52,245 bases of DNA from Pseudomonadota bacterium (GCA_021801705.1 JAJYXP010000078.1:1-52245); one strand, 5' to 3'. Shown: positions 42,261 through 51,596, counted from the first letter of the stretch. Notes: a model not told the origin generated them from the sequence alone. Translations and numbers: made by a program.

Positions 42261-43445
42261 ATGGTCTATCAATCCTTTGCACAAGCCCAGTCGTTCTTCC
42301 TTTGGTCTGTTTTCGGCATAGCCGTGGTCATGGGCGCGCTCGTCAACAAGACAAATTTCTGCACCATGGGCGCGGTATCCGACTGGGTAAACATGGGCGA
42401 CACCGGGCGCCTTCGTTCCTGGATGTTTGCCATCGCGGTGGCGATGTTGGGCGTGACGATCCTCGAAGCCAGCGGCCTGATCAATCTGACCTCCACCTTC
42501 CCACCCTACCGCGCGTCCCAACTGGTTTGGGCTCAAAACCTGCTGGGCGGGCTGATGTTCGGAGTCGGCATGACGCTCGCCTCCGGCTGCGGCAATAAAG
42601 CCCTGATCCGGATCGGCGGCGGCAACCTTAAATCGGTGATGGTCGTGGCCATCATCGGTCTTATCGCCTACTTCATGGCCAATCCATTGCCGGGCACGGA
42701 CCAGACGCTGTATACCATTCTGTTTTATGACTGGATCAGCCCGCTCTCCGTCACCCTGAAAACCAGCCAGGACCTGGGCGCAATCGTCGTCGGCTCTGGC
42801 ACACCCGCAAACGCCCGCCTGGCTGTCGGGATCATCCTGGGATTGGCGCTGCTCGCCTATGTTTTCATTTCCGCCGATTTCCGCGGCAGCCTGGACAACA
42901 TCCTCGGCGGCCTGGTGGTGGGACTGGCAGTGATTGCGGTCTGGTATATCACCAGCAACGTCATGGTGAGCGCCGACGGACAGAACTTCCCCCTGCAGAA
43001 TTTCGTCGCCGAGCAATGGGACATGTATGCCGCGCCCGGAGACCTGAAACCAGCAGACAGCCGGCCACTTTCGGTGCAATCCCTTACCTTCATCAACCCG
43101 ATGGGCCAGACCGTGGGCTACGCCATTGACGGCTTCAAGGCTACCGCCCTTAATATAGGCGTGATGGTGCTGACAGGCGTCATCCTCGGATCCCTGCTGT
43201 GGTCCCTGATCAGCAGAAGCTTCCGTATCGAGTGGTTCGCTTCCGTCAAAGATTTCGTCAACCATTTCGTCGGCGCAATCCTCATGGGCTTCGGCGGTGT
43301 ACTGGCAATGGGCTGCACCATCGGCCAGGGTGTCACCGGTGTTTCCACCCTCGCTGTCGGCTCCATCATCACCCTTATCGCGATCATTGCCGGCACTGCC
43401 GCCACAATGAAATATCAGTACTGGCGAATGATGAACGAGGCCTGA
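42261..43445 (+). CDS. YeeE/YedE (TsuA-like) thiosulfate/sulfur transporter
   Basis: 394-aa polytopic membrane protein (about nine or more hydrophobic helices). Seen: three cysteines in the conserved loops, C34 (NFCTMGAVSDW), C110 (ASGCGNKALIRIGGG) and C352 (MGCTIGQGVTG), the set that lines the thiosulfate path in TsuA. Family knowledge: imports thiosulfate or a related sulfur species. Start at ATG 42261 with AAAGGA 7 nt upstream; longer frames run through the repeat. Alone except for the small ORF before it; fits the sulfur theme of the window. Confidence 0.88.
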   Translation: MVYQSFAQAQSFFLWSVFGIAVVMGALVNKTNFCTMGAVSDWVNMGDTGRLRSWMFAIAVAMLGVTILEASGLINLTSTFPPYRASQLVWAQNLLGGLMFGVGMTLASGCGNKALIRIGGGNLKSVMVVAIIGLIAYFMANPLPGTDQTLYTILFYDWISPLSVTLKTSQDLGAIVVGSGTPANARLAVGIILGLALLAYVFISADFRGSLDNILGGLVVGLAVIAVWYITSNVMVSADGQNFPLQNFVAEQWDMYAAPGDLKPADSRPLSVQSLTFINPMGQTVGYAIDGFKATALNIGVMVLTGVILGSLLWSLISRSFRIEWFASVKDFVNHFVGAILMGFGGVLAMGCTIGQGVTGVSTLAVGSIITLIAIIAGTAATMKYQYWRMMNEA

Positions 43446-43495
43446 TTTGCCTCCGCAACCGTTGTCACAAGACCCCGCCCAGCGTGGCTTTTCTC

Positions 43496-43524
43496 TTGAC
43501 AGCCGGTTTTTGACTAGGCATAAT
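43496..43524 (+). promoter_or_regulatory. Sigma70 promoter of tRNA-Lys
   Basis: TTGACA (43496-43501), 17-nt spacer, CATAAT (43519-43524). Start of transcription near 43531, just before the tRNA. Confidence 0.85.
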
Positions 43525-43538
43525 CTCGTTTTTTTCGG

Positions 43539-43614
43539 GGGTCGTTAGCTCAGCCGGTAGAGCAGCGGACTTTTAATCCGTTGGTCGCCAGTTCGATCCT
43601 GGCACGGCCTACCA
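43539..43614 (+). tRNA. tRNA-Lys (anticodon UUU)
   Basis: 76-nt cloverleaf: acceptor GGGTCGT/ACGGCCT with a G1-U72 wobble, D arm starting GCTC, anticodon loop CTTTTAA (TTT), T arm CCAG-TTCGATC-CTGG, and encoded ACCA end. Flanked by a strong promoter and a terminator, so a single-gene unit. Target of MnmA thiolation at U34. Confidence 0.97.
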
Positions 43615-43620
43615 AAAACT

Positions 43621-43650
43621 AAAGGGTTAGCTCAAAAGGCTAACCCTTTT
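43621..43650 (+). terminator. Intrinsic terminator after tRNA-Lys
   Basis: AAAGGGTTAGC (43621-43631) pairs perfectly with GCTAACCCTTT (43639-43649), followed by T residues. 43651-44117, downstream, is gene-free: a short unexplained frame, then AT-rich sequence with one DnaA-box-like TTATCCACA at 44003-44011. Confidence 0.93.
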
Positions 43651-44117
43651 CTCTTTCCGGGCGTGGCAAAAGTGCGACAGCGACGCCACGTTACTTCATC
43701 AGCCATTCGCTATACCAGACGCCACAACCGCCAGATGTTCCCTTGCCGGCTTGTTGGCATAGCCACCACATCGAGCGGGATTCTCTCCGAGCAATTCATA
43801 AAGGGTTTTAAGCGATCCCGGCCTCGGTTACGCACAATGCTTAATGAATAATTTCGATTAATCAGAGAACTCACTGAAATTCCTGAACAATTAGTCAACA
43901 TATTGAAAAACAACGAAAATTAAATAGTATAAATTATAAGCAGGCAAGAATAATCCCTTATTAGTCAATGTTGTTTCATAATTGTTACTTAGTTTTGCAC
44001 ATAGTTATCCACAGCATTTGTGGAAGCCCATTATTTTAATTCTGTGTCAATTGGAGAATCCCTATCGTTTCCGGCTTCCTGCGTTAATCGCCCGGTGCGC
44101 ACGGCGTGCCCGTTGCA

Positions 44118-45104
44118 CTAGTCTTCTGACGCAAGGCCCTGCCCCATCACCTCGCTCGAGCCGATCCAGAAGGCATTGTCCATGCGGAGAAACTCGTCAT
44201 ACGGTATGTAATGGGAGCCGTCACAGGAAAAAGTAAGGCCGACGATGCCATTGAAGATATTCAGCGTACCGGAACGCAGATAGAACATCTCATCCATAAA
44301 ACGCAGCATGCGGAAGGTATCCAGCACTTCACGGATCCGCTCCAGAGGCACCAGCGCATCGGCCGGGTAGGCCTTCCGGGGATAGGCGAGACAGATATCA
44401 GGATCGATCAACTCATTGATGTCCAGCAACCGGTACCGGTAGGGATCGTCCACCACCCAGATAATGGCGCGGCTGCTGGAGAAGTGCAGCATCACATGGA
44501 ATACCCCATGATAGAGCATCAATTCAGCCACCACGCCCAGTACCGTATCGACATGCAGGTCCATTTCGCTGTCCGCCCTGGTCTGGTGAAAGACCGTGCC
44601 GCGTATGGAGGGGTCGCCCTTGATCTGACGCCAGTATCTCGGCTCCTCGTAGAGCTTGCGCGTCAGCGGCAGGTCGCGCAGACCGAAATATGCGCCGATA
44701 AAGCCCAGCGCCACACCTGCCGCGTCGCGCACGACCTGGATGGCGGTGAGGGACGGACGCCGCTCCCGCAAACTGATGTAAGCCTCGGAAAGGAAAAAAT
44801 TGGTGCCCGCCGAAACCTCCCGGAAATAAGGGCGCTGCGACCGATCCCGGCCAAAACCCTCCAACAGCCCCTCGTGACCGACGTTATCGCTGATCTGGAT
44901 CGCGTTGGCGTCCAATACATAGAGATGCTTGCAGTAAGGCAATTCCTTCAGCGCCTCGCTCAGCAAGGAATTGAGCTTTGCGCGGTCACCCCATACAGGG
45001 ATGCATTTCGCTGCCAACTGCTGCAGTGGTTCCTGCAGCAGGCCGACGAGTGATTCGCGCTGATGCGCAATGCTTTCTTGCAATGTTTCCTTGGGTGGCT
45101 TCAT
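44118..45104 (-). CDS. PDC-sensor-domain protein
   Basis: 328-aa protein without a clear signal peptide or output domain. The first 180 residues resemble the PDC/dCache ligand-binding fold (YVLDANAIQISDNV, GRDRSQRPYF, FLSEAYISLRERRPSLTAIQVVRDA). The rest (DPYRYRLLDINELIDPD...) has no domain I recognise and ends in EVMGQGLASED. Stand-alone PDC proteins of this length occur in betaproteobacteria near chemosensory genes; here the nearest is the CZB protein at 48 kb. Ligand unknown. Confidence 0.7.
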   Translation of the reverse strand: MKPPKETLQESIAHQRESLVGLLQEPLQQLAAKCIPVWGDRAKLNSLLSEALKELPYCKHLYVLDANAIQISDNVGHEGLLEGFGRDRSQRPYFREVSAGTNFFLSEAYISLRERRPSLTAIQVVRDAAGVALGFIGAYFGLRDLPLTRKLYEEPRYWRQIKGDPSIRGTVFHQTRADSEMDLHVDTVLGVVAELMLYHGVFHVMLHFSSSRAIIWVVDDPYRYRLLDINELIDPDICLAYPRKAYPADALVPLERIREVLDTFRMLRFMDEMFYLRSGTLNIFNGIVGLTFSCDGSHYIPYDEFLRMDNAFWIGSSEVMGQGLASED

Positions 45105-45343
45105 GGCCTGGGCAACCTCTGTCTCTACTACGTTTGAATCATCTGTCCGCGCAAAATCCCATTTTATGTCATTCCCTCAGACTTGATCCGCGTATGCCGT
45201 AGATTCTATGGCAGGAAACCATTCCAGCCAATACCGGCATACCGTCGATTTTCCTGGAAACAGGAATGGAACCCCTGCTGTTCCTTGCGTTCAAATCCAA
45301 TGCCGTGTAAAACACATTTTTTCCACAAGCCGGGGATAGCGCC

Positions 45344-45685
45344 ATGAACGATACCGCGTGTGATCTGACCTCGAAAACCTGCAAGCCCTGCGAGGGCGGC
45401 GTACCCGCGCTGGAACAGGCGGAAATAGACCGGCTGCTGAAGGCATTGAATGACTGGTCACAGGACGGGAACGGAATTTTTAAAATTTACCGCTTCAAGA
45501 ACTATCACGAGACCATGGCTTTCGTAAATGCAAGCGCCTGGATCTCGCACCGTGAGGACCATCATCCCGATCTGGCGGTGAGTTACAACCAGTGCCTCGT
45601 GCGCTATTCCACTCATGCCATCGGCGGATTGTCTGAAAACGATTTCATCTGTGCCGCAAAAATCGACGGGATTTTTAAAATCTGA
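45344..45685 (+). CDS. phhB: 4a-hydroxytetrahydrobiopterin dehydratase (PhhB/PCD)
   Basis: 113-aa pterin-4a-carbinolamine dehydratase. Seen: ALNDWSQDGNGIFKIYRFKNY, the active-site HREDHHPDLAVSYN with the paired histidines, and the STHAIGGLSENDFICAAKID tail. In bacteria lacking phenylalanine hydroxylase it is thought to recycle pterins, including in molybdopterin-related metabolism (family knowledge). Stands alone. Confidence 0.92.
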   Translation: MNDTACDLTSKTCKPCEGGVPALEQAEIDRLLKALNDWSQDGNGIFKIYRFKNYHETMAFVNASAWISHREDHHPDLAVSYNQCLVRYSTHAIGGLSENDFICAAKIDGIFKI

Positions 45686-45757
45686 ACTGACCGGCGGGAT
45701 CGCTCCGCGTTGCACGGGCACTTGTGCGCAACAGATTATTTTGCAAAGATAACCCGC

Positions 45758-46123
45758 ATGCCGACCAAACTATTCGCCCTCAGAGGCGTGCCTGATGACG
45801 AAGCCGGAGAAATTCGTGAATTATTGGCGGACAATGGAATCGATTACCATGAAACGCCCGCGGGAAATTGGGGGATATCGGCGCCGGCCATATGGGTAAA
45901 CGACGAGAACCAGGCCCAAAAAGCAAAGTCGCTCCTGGAAAAATACCAACAAGAGCGGCTTGCCCGGGCAAGGACGGAATATGAGCGATTAAAAAAGGCG
46001 GGGAAGAACAAAACCGTCATTGATTTAATAAAAGAAGATCCGGTTAGATTCATCGCCTATTTGGCAATCATAGCGCTAGTGGTCTACCTCTCCACCAAGC
46101 CGTTCCTGCATATCGGGAAATGA
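45758..46123 (+). CDS. DUF6164 family protein
   Basis: 121-aa protein: an N-terminal ferredoxin-like fold (LFALRGVPDDEAGEIRELL, WGISAPAIWV), a charged helix (EKYQQERLARARTEYERLKK) and a C-terminal membrane helix (RFIAYLAIIALVVYLSTKPF). Start at ATG 45758 since the family begins MPTKLFALRGVPDDEA. Function unknown in the family. Confidence 0.8.
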   Translation: MPTKLFALRGVPDDEAGEIRELLADNGIDYHETPAGNWGISAPAIWVNDENQAQKAKSLLEKYQQERLARARTEYERLKKAGKNKTVIDLIKEDPVRFIAYLAIIALVVYLSTKPFLHIGK

Positions 46124-46185
46124 CGGTGCGTTGAATCACTCGCTCTCCCGCATCCATATTTTTCAGGACTTGCACAAAAACCGAC

Positions 46186-46788
46186 ATGAAACCCCATTCC
46201 GAATCCTGCGAGCAAAATCAGGCGCCCATTCTGGCAGTGCTGAAAGAAAGCTTTGCAGACCGCCACCGGGTCCTGGAAATAGCCAGCGGGACGGGCCAGC
46301 ACGCCGTTTATTTTGGGCGTGAGCTAGCGCATCTGACCTGGCAGACCAGCGAGCTGGCGCACAACCACGCAGGCATCCAGGCATGGCTCGACGAAGCCCG
46401 GCTGCCCAATGTGCCGCCCCCTGTCGCCCTGGATGTGAATGATGCGCCATGGCCAATCGGGAGGGTGGATGCCGTGTTCAACGCCAACACGGTGCATATT
46501 GTGTCGTGGCCGGCAGTGGCGCGAATGTTTGAAGGTATCGGGCAAATACTGGAAACGGGGGGAATCCTGTGCCTATATGGCCCGTTCAACTACGGCGGCA
46601 CCTATACCTCTGAAAGCAACGCCCGTTTCGACGCCTGGCTCAAGGCCAGGGACCCTCAAAGCGGGGTGCGTAATTTTGAAGCCGTGAATCAGCTCGCCGG
46701 AGCACAAGGTCTGGTGCTGCAGCGCGATGTGCCCATGCCCGCCAACAACCGTACCCTGGTGTGGAAGAAAATTAAACCTGGAAATTGA
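46186..46788 (+). CDS. DUF938 family SAM-dependent methyltransferase
   Basis: 200-aa protein with the SAM-binding glycine loop LEIASGTGQHAVYFG (30-44), the acidic strand end SELAHNH and FNANTVHIVSW, as in DUF938 proteins (methyltransferase-like 26). Substrate unknown. Between DUF6164 and the Hpt/HD-GYP gene, with 80 bp before the latter. Confidence 0.88.
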   Translation: MKPHSESCEQNQAPILAVLKESFADRHRVLEIASGTGQHAVYFGRELAHLTWQTSELAHNHAGIQAWLDEARLPNVPPPVALDVNDAPWPIGRVDAVFNANTVHIVSWPAVARMFEGIGQILETGGILCLYGPFNYGGTYTSESNARFDAWLKARDPQSGVRNFEAVNQLAGAQGLVLQRDVPMPANNRTLVWKKIKPGN

Positions 46789-46868
46789 TACGGGCGAATG
46801 AAATAATGAAAAAAGACCGGCGATAACATTCAGATTTTCAATCCCGCGGGACAGTAAAGGCGAGCCAA

Positions 46869-47975
46869 ATGAGCAATCTTGAAGCAGTGATCCAACCGCG
46901 TATCGTGGATCGTCAGTCACTGGCGGAGTATCTTGAAGATCTCGCGGATCTCGCGCCCAAGGTCGAAAAAGACGTGGCCAAACTCAAGGCTGCGCCGACC
47001 GACCGGGACATCATCACCAACCTGTTTCGCACCCTGCACAACATCAAGGGGGATGCCGGCTTGTGCAAGGTGGAGATGGGCGTGGTTATCAGCCATCCGC
47101 TCGAAACCCTGCTGGGGCGGCTGCGCGCGGGGGAGCTGAATTTTACCGACTTGCTGGGCGAGATCATCCTGCTCTCGATAGACCGCCTGGAACTGGCCGT
47201 GGAAACACTGGCAGCGGGCAAGCCGCTCGCCCATTTGCAGCTCGTCAACCTGGTGAATGGCCTGGAAGAACTGAGCCAGATCCAGCAGAACCAGATGGAC
47301 GCCGCCATAAGCCGCATCATCGAATCGGTCACCGGATTCCGCCCCGCTTCAGTGGCATTCCGCAGCAAGGCCCATAGGTCGGCCATCGCGCGCAGCGCGG
47401 AAAGCATCGCCGCGGATCTGCGCTTTTTTCGTACGCTGGCGCAACAATTCGAAAACCGCTCCATCCATTTCCGGGGGCGCGGCGTACGGACGCTCCGTCT
47501 CGCTCTGGATACCAACCGGGCCGCCGGCAAGCCGGTTGATCCGGTGCAACTGGAAGCCGCGGTCTACATGCACGATGTAGGCATGATGTTCCTGCCCGAG
47601 GGAATGTGGCTAAACAAGCTTGGCCGGCTCAATGAAGACGACAGGAAAGCCCTGCACGCGCATCCCGGCTACGGTGCCGGCCTGCTGGACCGGATGGAAG
47701 GCTGGAAACCCGCGACCGAGATGGTGGCGCAACATCACGAGATGCCCGACGGGGCAGGCTACCCAGAAGGACTGAAAGCGGACCAGATCTGCCAGGGAGC
47801 CAAAATCCTCGCGATCGTGGACGCTTTCGAAGCCGTCATGCTGAAACACGCCAACCGCGGCCATAGCCGCTCCATGCTGCGGGCTATCGCCGAAGTCAAC
47901 GCCTGCGACAAACAGTTCGCGGCGGAGTGGATAGCCCCCTTCAATGCCGTGATCCGGCAGATGATCGAGGGCTGA
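46869..47975 (+). CDS. Hpt domain linked to an HD-GYP phosphodiesterase-like domain
   Basis: 368-aa protein. Residues 15-130: Hpt-like helical bundle with phospho-acceptor box TLHNIKGDAGL. Residues 165-368: HD-GYP domain with MHDVGMM (HD pair), HPGYGAGLL, QHHEMPDGAGYPEG (the GYP motif, variant GAGYPEG) and IVDAFEAV. Probably degrades cyclic-di-GMP under control of a phosphorelay; the Hpt-HD-GYP fusion without a receiver is less common. No membrane segment. Confidence 0.85.
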   Translation: MSNLEAVIQPRIVDRQSLAEYLEDLADLAPKVEKDVAKLKAAPTDRDIITNLFRTLHNIKGDAGLCKVEMGVVISHPLETLLGRLRAGELNFTDLLGEIILLSIDRLELAVETLAAGKPLAHLQLVNLVNGLEELSQIQQNQMDAAISRIIESVTGFRPASVAFRSKAHRSAIARSAESIAADLRFFRTLAQQFENRSIHFRGRGVRTLRLALDTNRAAGKPVDPVQLEAAVYMHDVGMMFLPEGMWLNKLGRLNEDDRKALHAHPGYGAGLLDRMEGWKPATEMVAQHHEMPDGAGYPEGLKADQICQGAKILAIVDAFEAVMLKHANRGHSRSMLRAIAEVNACDKQFAAEWIAPFNAVIRQMIEG

Positions 47976-48153
47976 ATTTAATTAATTTCATTCAAGTCCA
48001 GGCTATATGGATATGAGAACCCGGATATCGAAATATCGGACTTTATGAGAGAATACGGAAAACAAGATTGGCGATTAGCAGCGGGCATCGGCGCGATGTT
48101 TCCGGGTAATAAACCAGCAATTTTTAACAACACCAATCAAGGAGAAAAGTTTC

Positions 48154-48516
48154 ATGGCAAATATACAGGAAATCGATAAGGCAATTGGCGCTCACAGCTT
48201 GTGGAAGGCGCGCCTTAAATCGGCAATTTCCACCGGCAAATCCGAAGTTCCGGTGGCCACAATTAAGGTGGACAACCAATGTGCATTTGGTCAGTGGTTA
48301 TACGGACAGACGCTAAGCGCGTCAGACAAGACAACGCCGGACTATAAAACCGTAAAGGACTTGCATGCCGAGTTCCACAAGGTTGCCGCGCGAGTTGCAG
48401 AATTAGCCACATCTGGCAAGCAGGCCGAAGCAGATCAGGTGTTGTCTCACGAATTCGCGGCCGCTTCACTAAAACTGACAACTGCAATGATGGAGTGGCG
48501 GAAAACCTCCAAATAG
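48154..48516 (+). CDS. CZB (chemoreceptor zinc-binding) domain protein
   Basis: 120-aa soluble protein consisting of one CZB domain with the full 3-His/1-Cys zinc set: H14 (GAHSLWK), C43 (CAFGQWLYG), H71 and H75 (LHAEFHKVAAR). In other bacteria this domain senses zinc or hypochlorous acid attached to chemoreceptors or diguanylate cyclases; here it stands alone, downstream of the HD-GYP protein. A partner in cyclic-di-GMP or chemosensory control is an inference. Confidence 0.9.
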   Translation: MANIQEIDKAIGAHSLWKARLKSAISTGKSEVPVATIKVDNQCAFGQWLYGQTLSASDKTTPDYKTVKDLHAEFHKVAARVAELATSGKQAEADQVLSHEFAAASLKLTTAMMEWRKTSK

Positions 48517-48531
48517 AAAACGCTAAAGCCT

Positions 48532-48611
48532 GTCGGGCTTGAAGAATAAAGGCAAAAAAGTGGCTCGGCGAGAACAGGTTTTGCTGCCTATTTCCTTCAA
48601 GTCCGACAGCA
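48532..48611. repeat. Imperfect inverted repeat after the CZB gene
   Basis: CTGTCGGGCTTGAAG near 48534 and CTTCAAGTCCGACAG near 48596 are inverses with one bulge, separated by about 47 bp. Could end the CZB transcript. Confidence 0.5.
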
Positions 48612-48618
48612 CGCTCAA

Positions 48619-48740
48619 TCTTAGTCAGTCAACTTAAAACGACTGTACGTTCTTTGTAGGTGCGAATTCATTCGCACATTTGGCCGAATGAATTCGGCCC
48701 TGCAAGAAAATCACGCAAATTCAACATGACTGACCGCTAG
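48619..48740. repeat. CTAG-bounded palindromic element, copy 4 (core type III)
   Basis: Left end is slightly eroded (CTTAGTCAGTCA), right end TGACTGACCGCTAG. Core: GTGCGAATTCATTCGCAC and GGCCGAATGAATTCGGCC, as in the stand-alone REP at 38854. The right CTAG is shared with copy 5. Confidence 0.8.
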
Positions 48741-48859
48741 TAGTCAGTCACGTTGAATTTGCGGGATGTAGGAGCGACCTCCAGGTCGCGAACCACCGAA
48801 TTCGCGACCTGGAGGTCGCTCCTACGCAAACCGTGCGTTTCATGTTGACTGACCGCTAG
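48737..48859. repeat. CTAG-bounded palindromic element, copy 5 (core type IV)
   Basis: CTAGTAGTCAGTCACG ... TGACTGACCGCTAG enclosing a long perfect hairpin GTAGGAGCGACCTCCAGG / CCTGGAGGTCGCTCCTAC. In tandem with copy 4. On the right, CTAG forms the TAG end of a short minus-strand frame (HHFVQMGTTFGGRRIVDWL...). Confidence 0.88.
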
Positions 48860-49003
48860 CATATCCGCGGCAATTGTTCGCCCGTCAGCCAATCCACGAT
48901 GCGCCGGCCGCCAAATGTCGTTCCCATCTGCACGAAGTGGTGGGCGCCTGATTCTTACCCCGACAGACTGACTTCTGCTGAACATGCCAGCCTTCGCTGA
49001 ACA

Positions 49004-49036
49004 GAACCGCACGTGCAGTTTTCCCGCAGGGGGCTC
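49004..49036 (-). ncRNA. Possible group II intron domain V remnant
   Basis: On the minus strand GAGCC...GGTTC closes a 33-nt hairpin with a GGGAAAA loop and a short asymmetric bulge, the shape and size of group II intron domain V. A preceding GATGGGGAAACCATCG hairpin is also typical of that region. No intron-encoded reverse transcriptase is present. 48860-49367 otherwise holds no gene I can support. Confidence 0.35.
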
Positions 49037-49367
49037 CCCAGTCGATGGTTTCCCCATCGGAATTGCCTCGCTCTAAGCCCAACTTATGCCTGGTGAACAG
49101 CCCAACTCCCTCCAAAAATATCTTTAGCCGGCGCAAATGCCCTTCATGGCAACGCCGATGCTTTTCCTTCTTAAACATAACAACGCGCGCAGGCGACACG
49201 GCCGATTTACGCGCCCAGCTCCCGGAATGCTCATTCATGCGCGAGTCCGGATCCGAATATGACAAATTTTTAAACTATGCGGCTATCATGTTTTTATGTA
49301 CTATACTGAGTACAAATTATGGAAAGAAAATAAATTTTAACCATGTCAAGTTATAGGAGGCACTGAT

Positions 49368-50492
49368 ATGAAGAGCTATTTGTTTGGCGCTTGTGCAGCG
49401 GTAGCAGCAGCGCTGTCCATGCATGCGCTGGCCGCGCCGCTGGGGCTACCGTCTGTTCCCATTCCTGCGGACAACCCGCAAAGCCAGGAGAAGATCAAGC
49501 TTGGCGACAAATTATTCCACGATACGAGGTTCAGCTCCACCGGTAAGGTGAGCTGCGCGACCTGCCACGACGCCAAAAAAGCCTTTACCGACAGCCCATT
49601 GCGGGTTTCGGAAGGCGTCAACAAGCTGACGGGCACGCGCAATGCGCCAACAGTGGTAAATGCGGCCTATTTTCACAAGCTGTTTTGGGACGGGCGTTCG
49701 CCAGACCTGGAAGACCAGTCTCAGCATCCATTTGTGAATCAAGTGGAAATGGGTTTAAAAGATCACAAGCCGATTCTCGAAATTGTGCGTACCGACTCTG
49801 ATTATGGAAAGGCGTTCAAGGCGGTGTTCGGAAAATCCGGCGATCAAATCACCATGGATGACGTGAAAAAGGCTATCGCAAGCTTCGAGCGCACCATCGT
49901 CTCCGGAAACTCGCCGTTCGACCGGTATTACTTCGGTGGTGACAAGAAAGCCATGGCGCCCGCGCAGATTCGGGGTTTCCAGGTTTTCCTTGGCCAAGGC
50001 CGATGCGTTTCCTGTCACACCGTGGAACAGGATCATGCGCTTTTCACCGACAACCGCTTCCACAATATCGGCATAGGCATGAATCGCATACAGAAAGATG
50101 CGCCTCGCCTGGCCGGCGAGTTTTTGAAGGCCAAGTCGCAAGGTGCGGACGTGGACAAAGCCGTGCTGACCGACCCGAAAACCTCGGAGTTGGGCCGTTT
50201 CGCGGTAACGGATGGGTTTGACGATATGGGTTCGTTCAAAACTCCGACGCTGCGGAATATCGCACTGACCGCGCCGTACATGCATGACGGCAGCCTGAAA
50301 ACCCTGAATGAAGTGGTGACGCACTACAACAATGGCGGGGCAACCAAGAAAAGCGATCGGGTTAATGACTTTCTGAGCGGCGGCATCCGGCCGTTGAATT
50401 TAAGCAAACAGCAGATTTCGGACTTGGTCGCTTTCATGGAAGCGCTGACCAGCCCGGAATACGCAAAATCAGTCAAACCGGTTAAAAAATGA
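49368..50492 (+). CDS. Diheme cytochrome c peroxidase (CcpA/MauG-type)
   Basis: 374-aa exported protein: signal peptide MKSYLFGACAAVAAALSMHALA, heme motifs CATCH (63-67) and CVSCH (213-217), with the surrounding KVSCATCHDAKKAFTD and conserved NAPTVVNAAYFHKLFWDGR of bacterial cytochrome c peroxidases. It detoxifies hydrogen peroxide in the periplasm with electrons from a small cytochrome c (family knowledge). AGGAGG lies upstream of the ATG. First gene of a three-gene unit with a Tat phosphoesterase and a monoheme cytochrome. Confidence 0.92.
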   Translation: MKSYLFGACAAVAAALSMHALAAPLGLPSVPIPADNPQSQEKIKLGDKLFHDTRFSSTGKVSCATCHDAKKAFTDSPLRVSEGVNKLTGTRNAPTVVNAAYFHKLFWDGRSPDLEDQSQHPFVNQVEMGLKDHKPILEIVRTDSDYGKAFKAVFGKSGDQITMDDVKKAIASFERTIVSGNSPFDRYYFGGDKKAMAPAQIRGFQVFLGQGRCVSCHTVEQDHALFTDNRFHNIGIGMNRIQKDAPRLAGEFLKAKSQGADVDKAVLTDPKTSELGRFAVTDGFDDMGSFKTPTLRNIALTAPYMHDGSLKTLNEVVTHYNNGGATKKSDRVNDFLSGGIRPLNLSKQQISDLVAFMEALTSPEYAKSVKPVKK

Positions 50493-50502
50493 GGAGACCA
50501 GC

Positions 50503-51579
50503 ATGAGCAAACCGATTAACCGACGCGATTTCCTGAAGGGTGCTGGCGCGCTGGCGGCCATGAGTACCCTGCCGATCAGCATGGTGGAACTGGCTTTTGC
50601 GGACAGTTCGCAAAACTTCACCTTCGCTTATATTTCGGATGCGCATATTCAGCATATCAAGGGTCGTGAATTCGTACGCAATTGGGATCGCGGCTTGATC
50701 CGCGCCGTGGCTGAAACCAATATGCTTACGCCCAAGCCTGATTTCGTCATGTTTGGCGGGGACCTGGGCCAACTCGGAAAGAGGGAAGAACTCGATCACG
50801 GCGCGGAAATCATGTCTGCATTGCATGGTAGCAAAGTGCATTACGTGATGGGCGAACATGATTACTACCTGGATCTTGGCCAATACTGGGAGAAGCTTTT
50901 CGGGCCGAAATATTACAGTTTTGACCACAAGGGCGTCCATTTCGTGGTGTTGAACAGCATCCTCACCTATGACGACTGGACGTTCAAACGCTGGCCTACC
51001 GCCGAGCAGCGCATGCTGGAAATGGCCGGTCTCGACAACCCCAACGGTTCGCCCTTCATGGTTGGCGACAAGCAACGCGAATGGCTGAAGAACGATCTGG
51101 AGAAAGTTGACAAGAATACACCGCTCGTGGTGTTCTCGCATTCGCCCCTGCAAAAAATCTACAAAGGCTGGAATTTCTGGACTGAGGATGCCGAGCAGGT
51201 GCAAGCGTTGTTACAACCGTTCAAGAAAGCCAATGTCATCTACGGTCACGTGCACCAAATCCAGTACAACCAGATCGGCAACATCAGCTTCCACGCCGTG
51301 ATGGCAACATCCTGGCCCTGGCCTTACCCTTCCACCTACACACAAGCGGAGCAATATCTGCCCAAGCTGACGGTGCCGATGAACCGCGCCGATCCATTCT
51401 TCGAACGGGACGCGACAGGCTGGCAATTCATCAATCTCGCAACCGGCAATGCGGATGTGCACTACAACCTGAGCAGCAACACCAGCCGCACCGTTTCATT
51501 CAACACCAGGACCGGCCAGCCGGAGGATGAGGCATATCAGCCGGCGGACAAGCACATTCCGCCGCAGACACATTTCTAA
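50503..51579 (+). CDS. Tat-exported metallophosphoesterase
   Basis: 358-aa protein with twin-arginine signal INRRDFLKGAGALAAMSTLP and a calcineurin-like fold: SDAHIQHI (first metal motif, D-x-H), GGDLGQLG, GEHDYY (GNHD variant), VFSHSPL and GHVHQIQ. It is therefore a periplasmic binuclear-metal phosphoesterase; the substrate is unknown. GAGGAG precedes the ATG, 10 bp after the peroxidase stop. Its linkage with a cytochrome peroxidase and cytochrome c is unusual. Confidence 0.88.
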   Translation: MSKPINRRDFLKGAGALAAMSTLPISMVELAFADSSQNFTFAYISDAHIQHIKGREFVRNWDRGLIRAVAETNMLTPKPDFVMFGGDLGQLGKREELDHGAEIMSALHGSKVHYVMGEHDYYLDLGQYWEKLFGPKYYSFDHKGVHFVVLNSILTYDDWTFKRWPTAEQRMLEMAGLDNPNGSPFMVGDKQREWLKNDLEKVDKNTPLVVFSHSPLQKIYKGWNFWTEDAEQVQALLQPFKKANVIYGHVHQIQYNQIGNISFHAVMATSWPWPYPSTYTQAEQYLPKLTVPMNRADPFFERDATGWQFINLATGNADVHYNLSSNTSRTVSFNTRTGQPEDEAYQPADKHIPPQTHF

Positions 51580-51596
51580 GAACAGAGGAGACGGAC

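Noticed and set aside
44003-44011. DnaA-box-like TTATCCACA in AT-rich DNA after tRNA-Lys
   Set aside because: Only one box, no dnaA/dnaN or gidA nearby and no cluster of boxes, so not evidence for an origin.
43621-44117. tRNA-Lys 3' end as an integration (att) site
   Set aside because: No integrase and no repeated tRNA 3' segment found downstream in the window; the region just holds a terminator and AT-rich sequence.
48885-49265. 126-codon minus-strand frame as a protein gene
   Set aside because: No ribosome site, odd composition, and it runs through the domain-V-like hairpin; only its last part might be coding.
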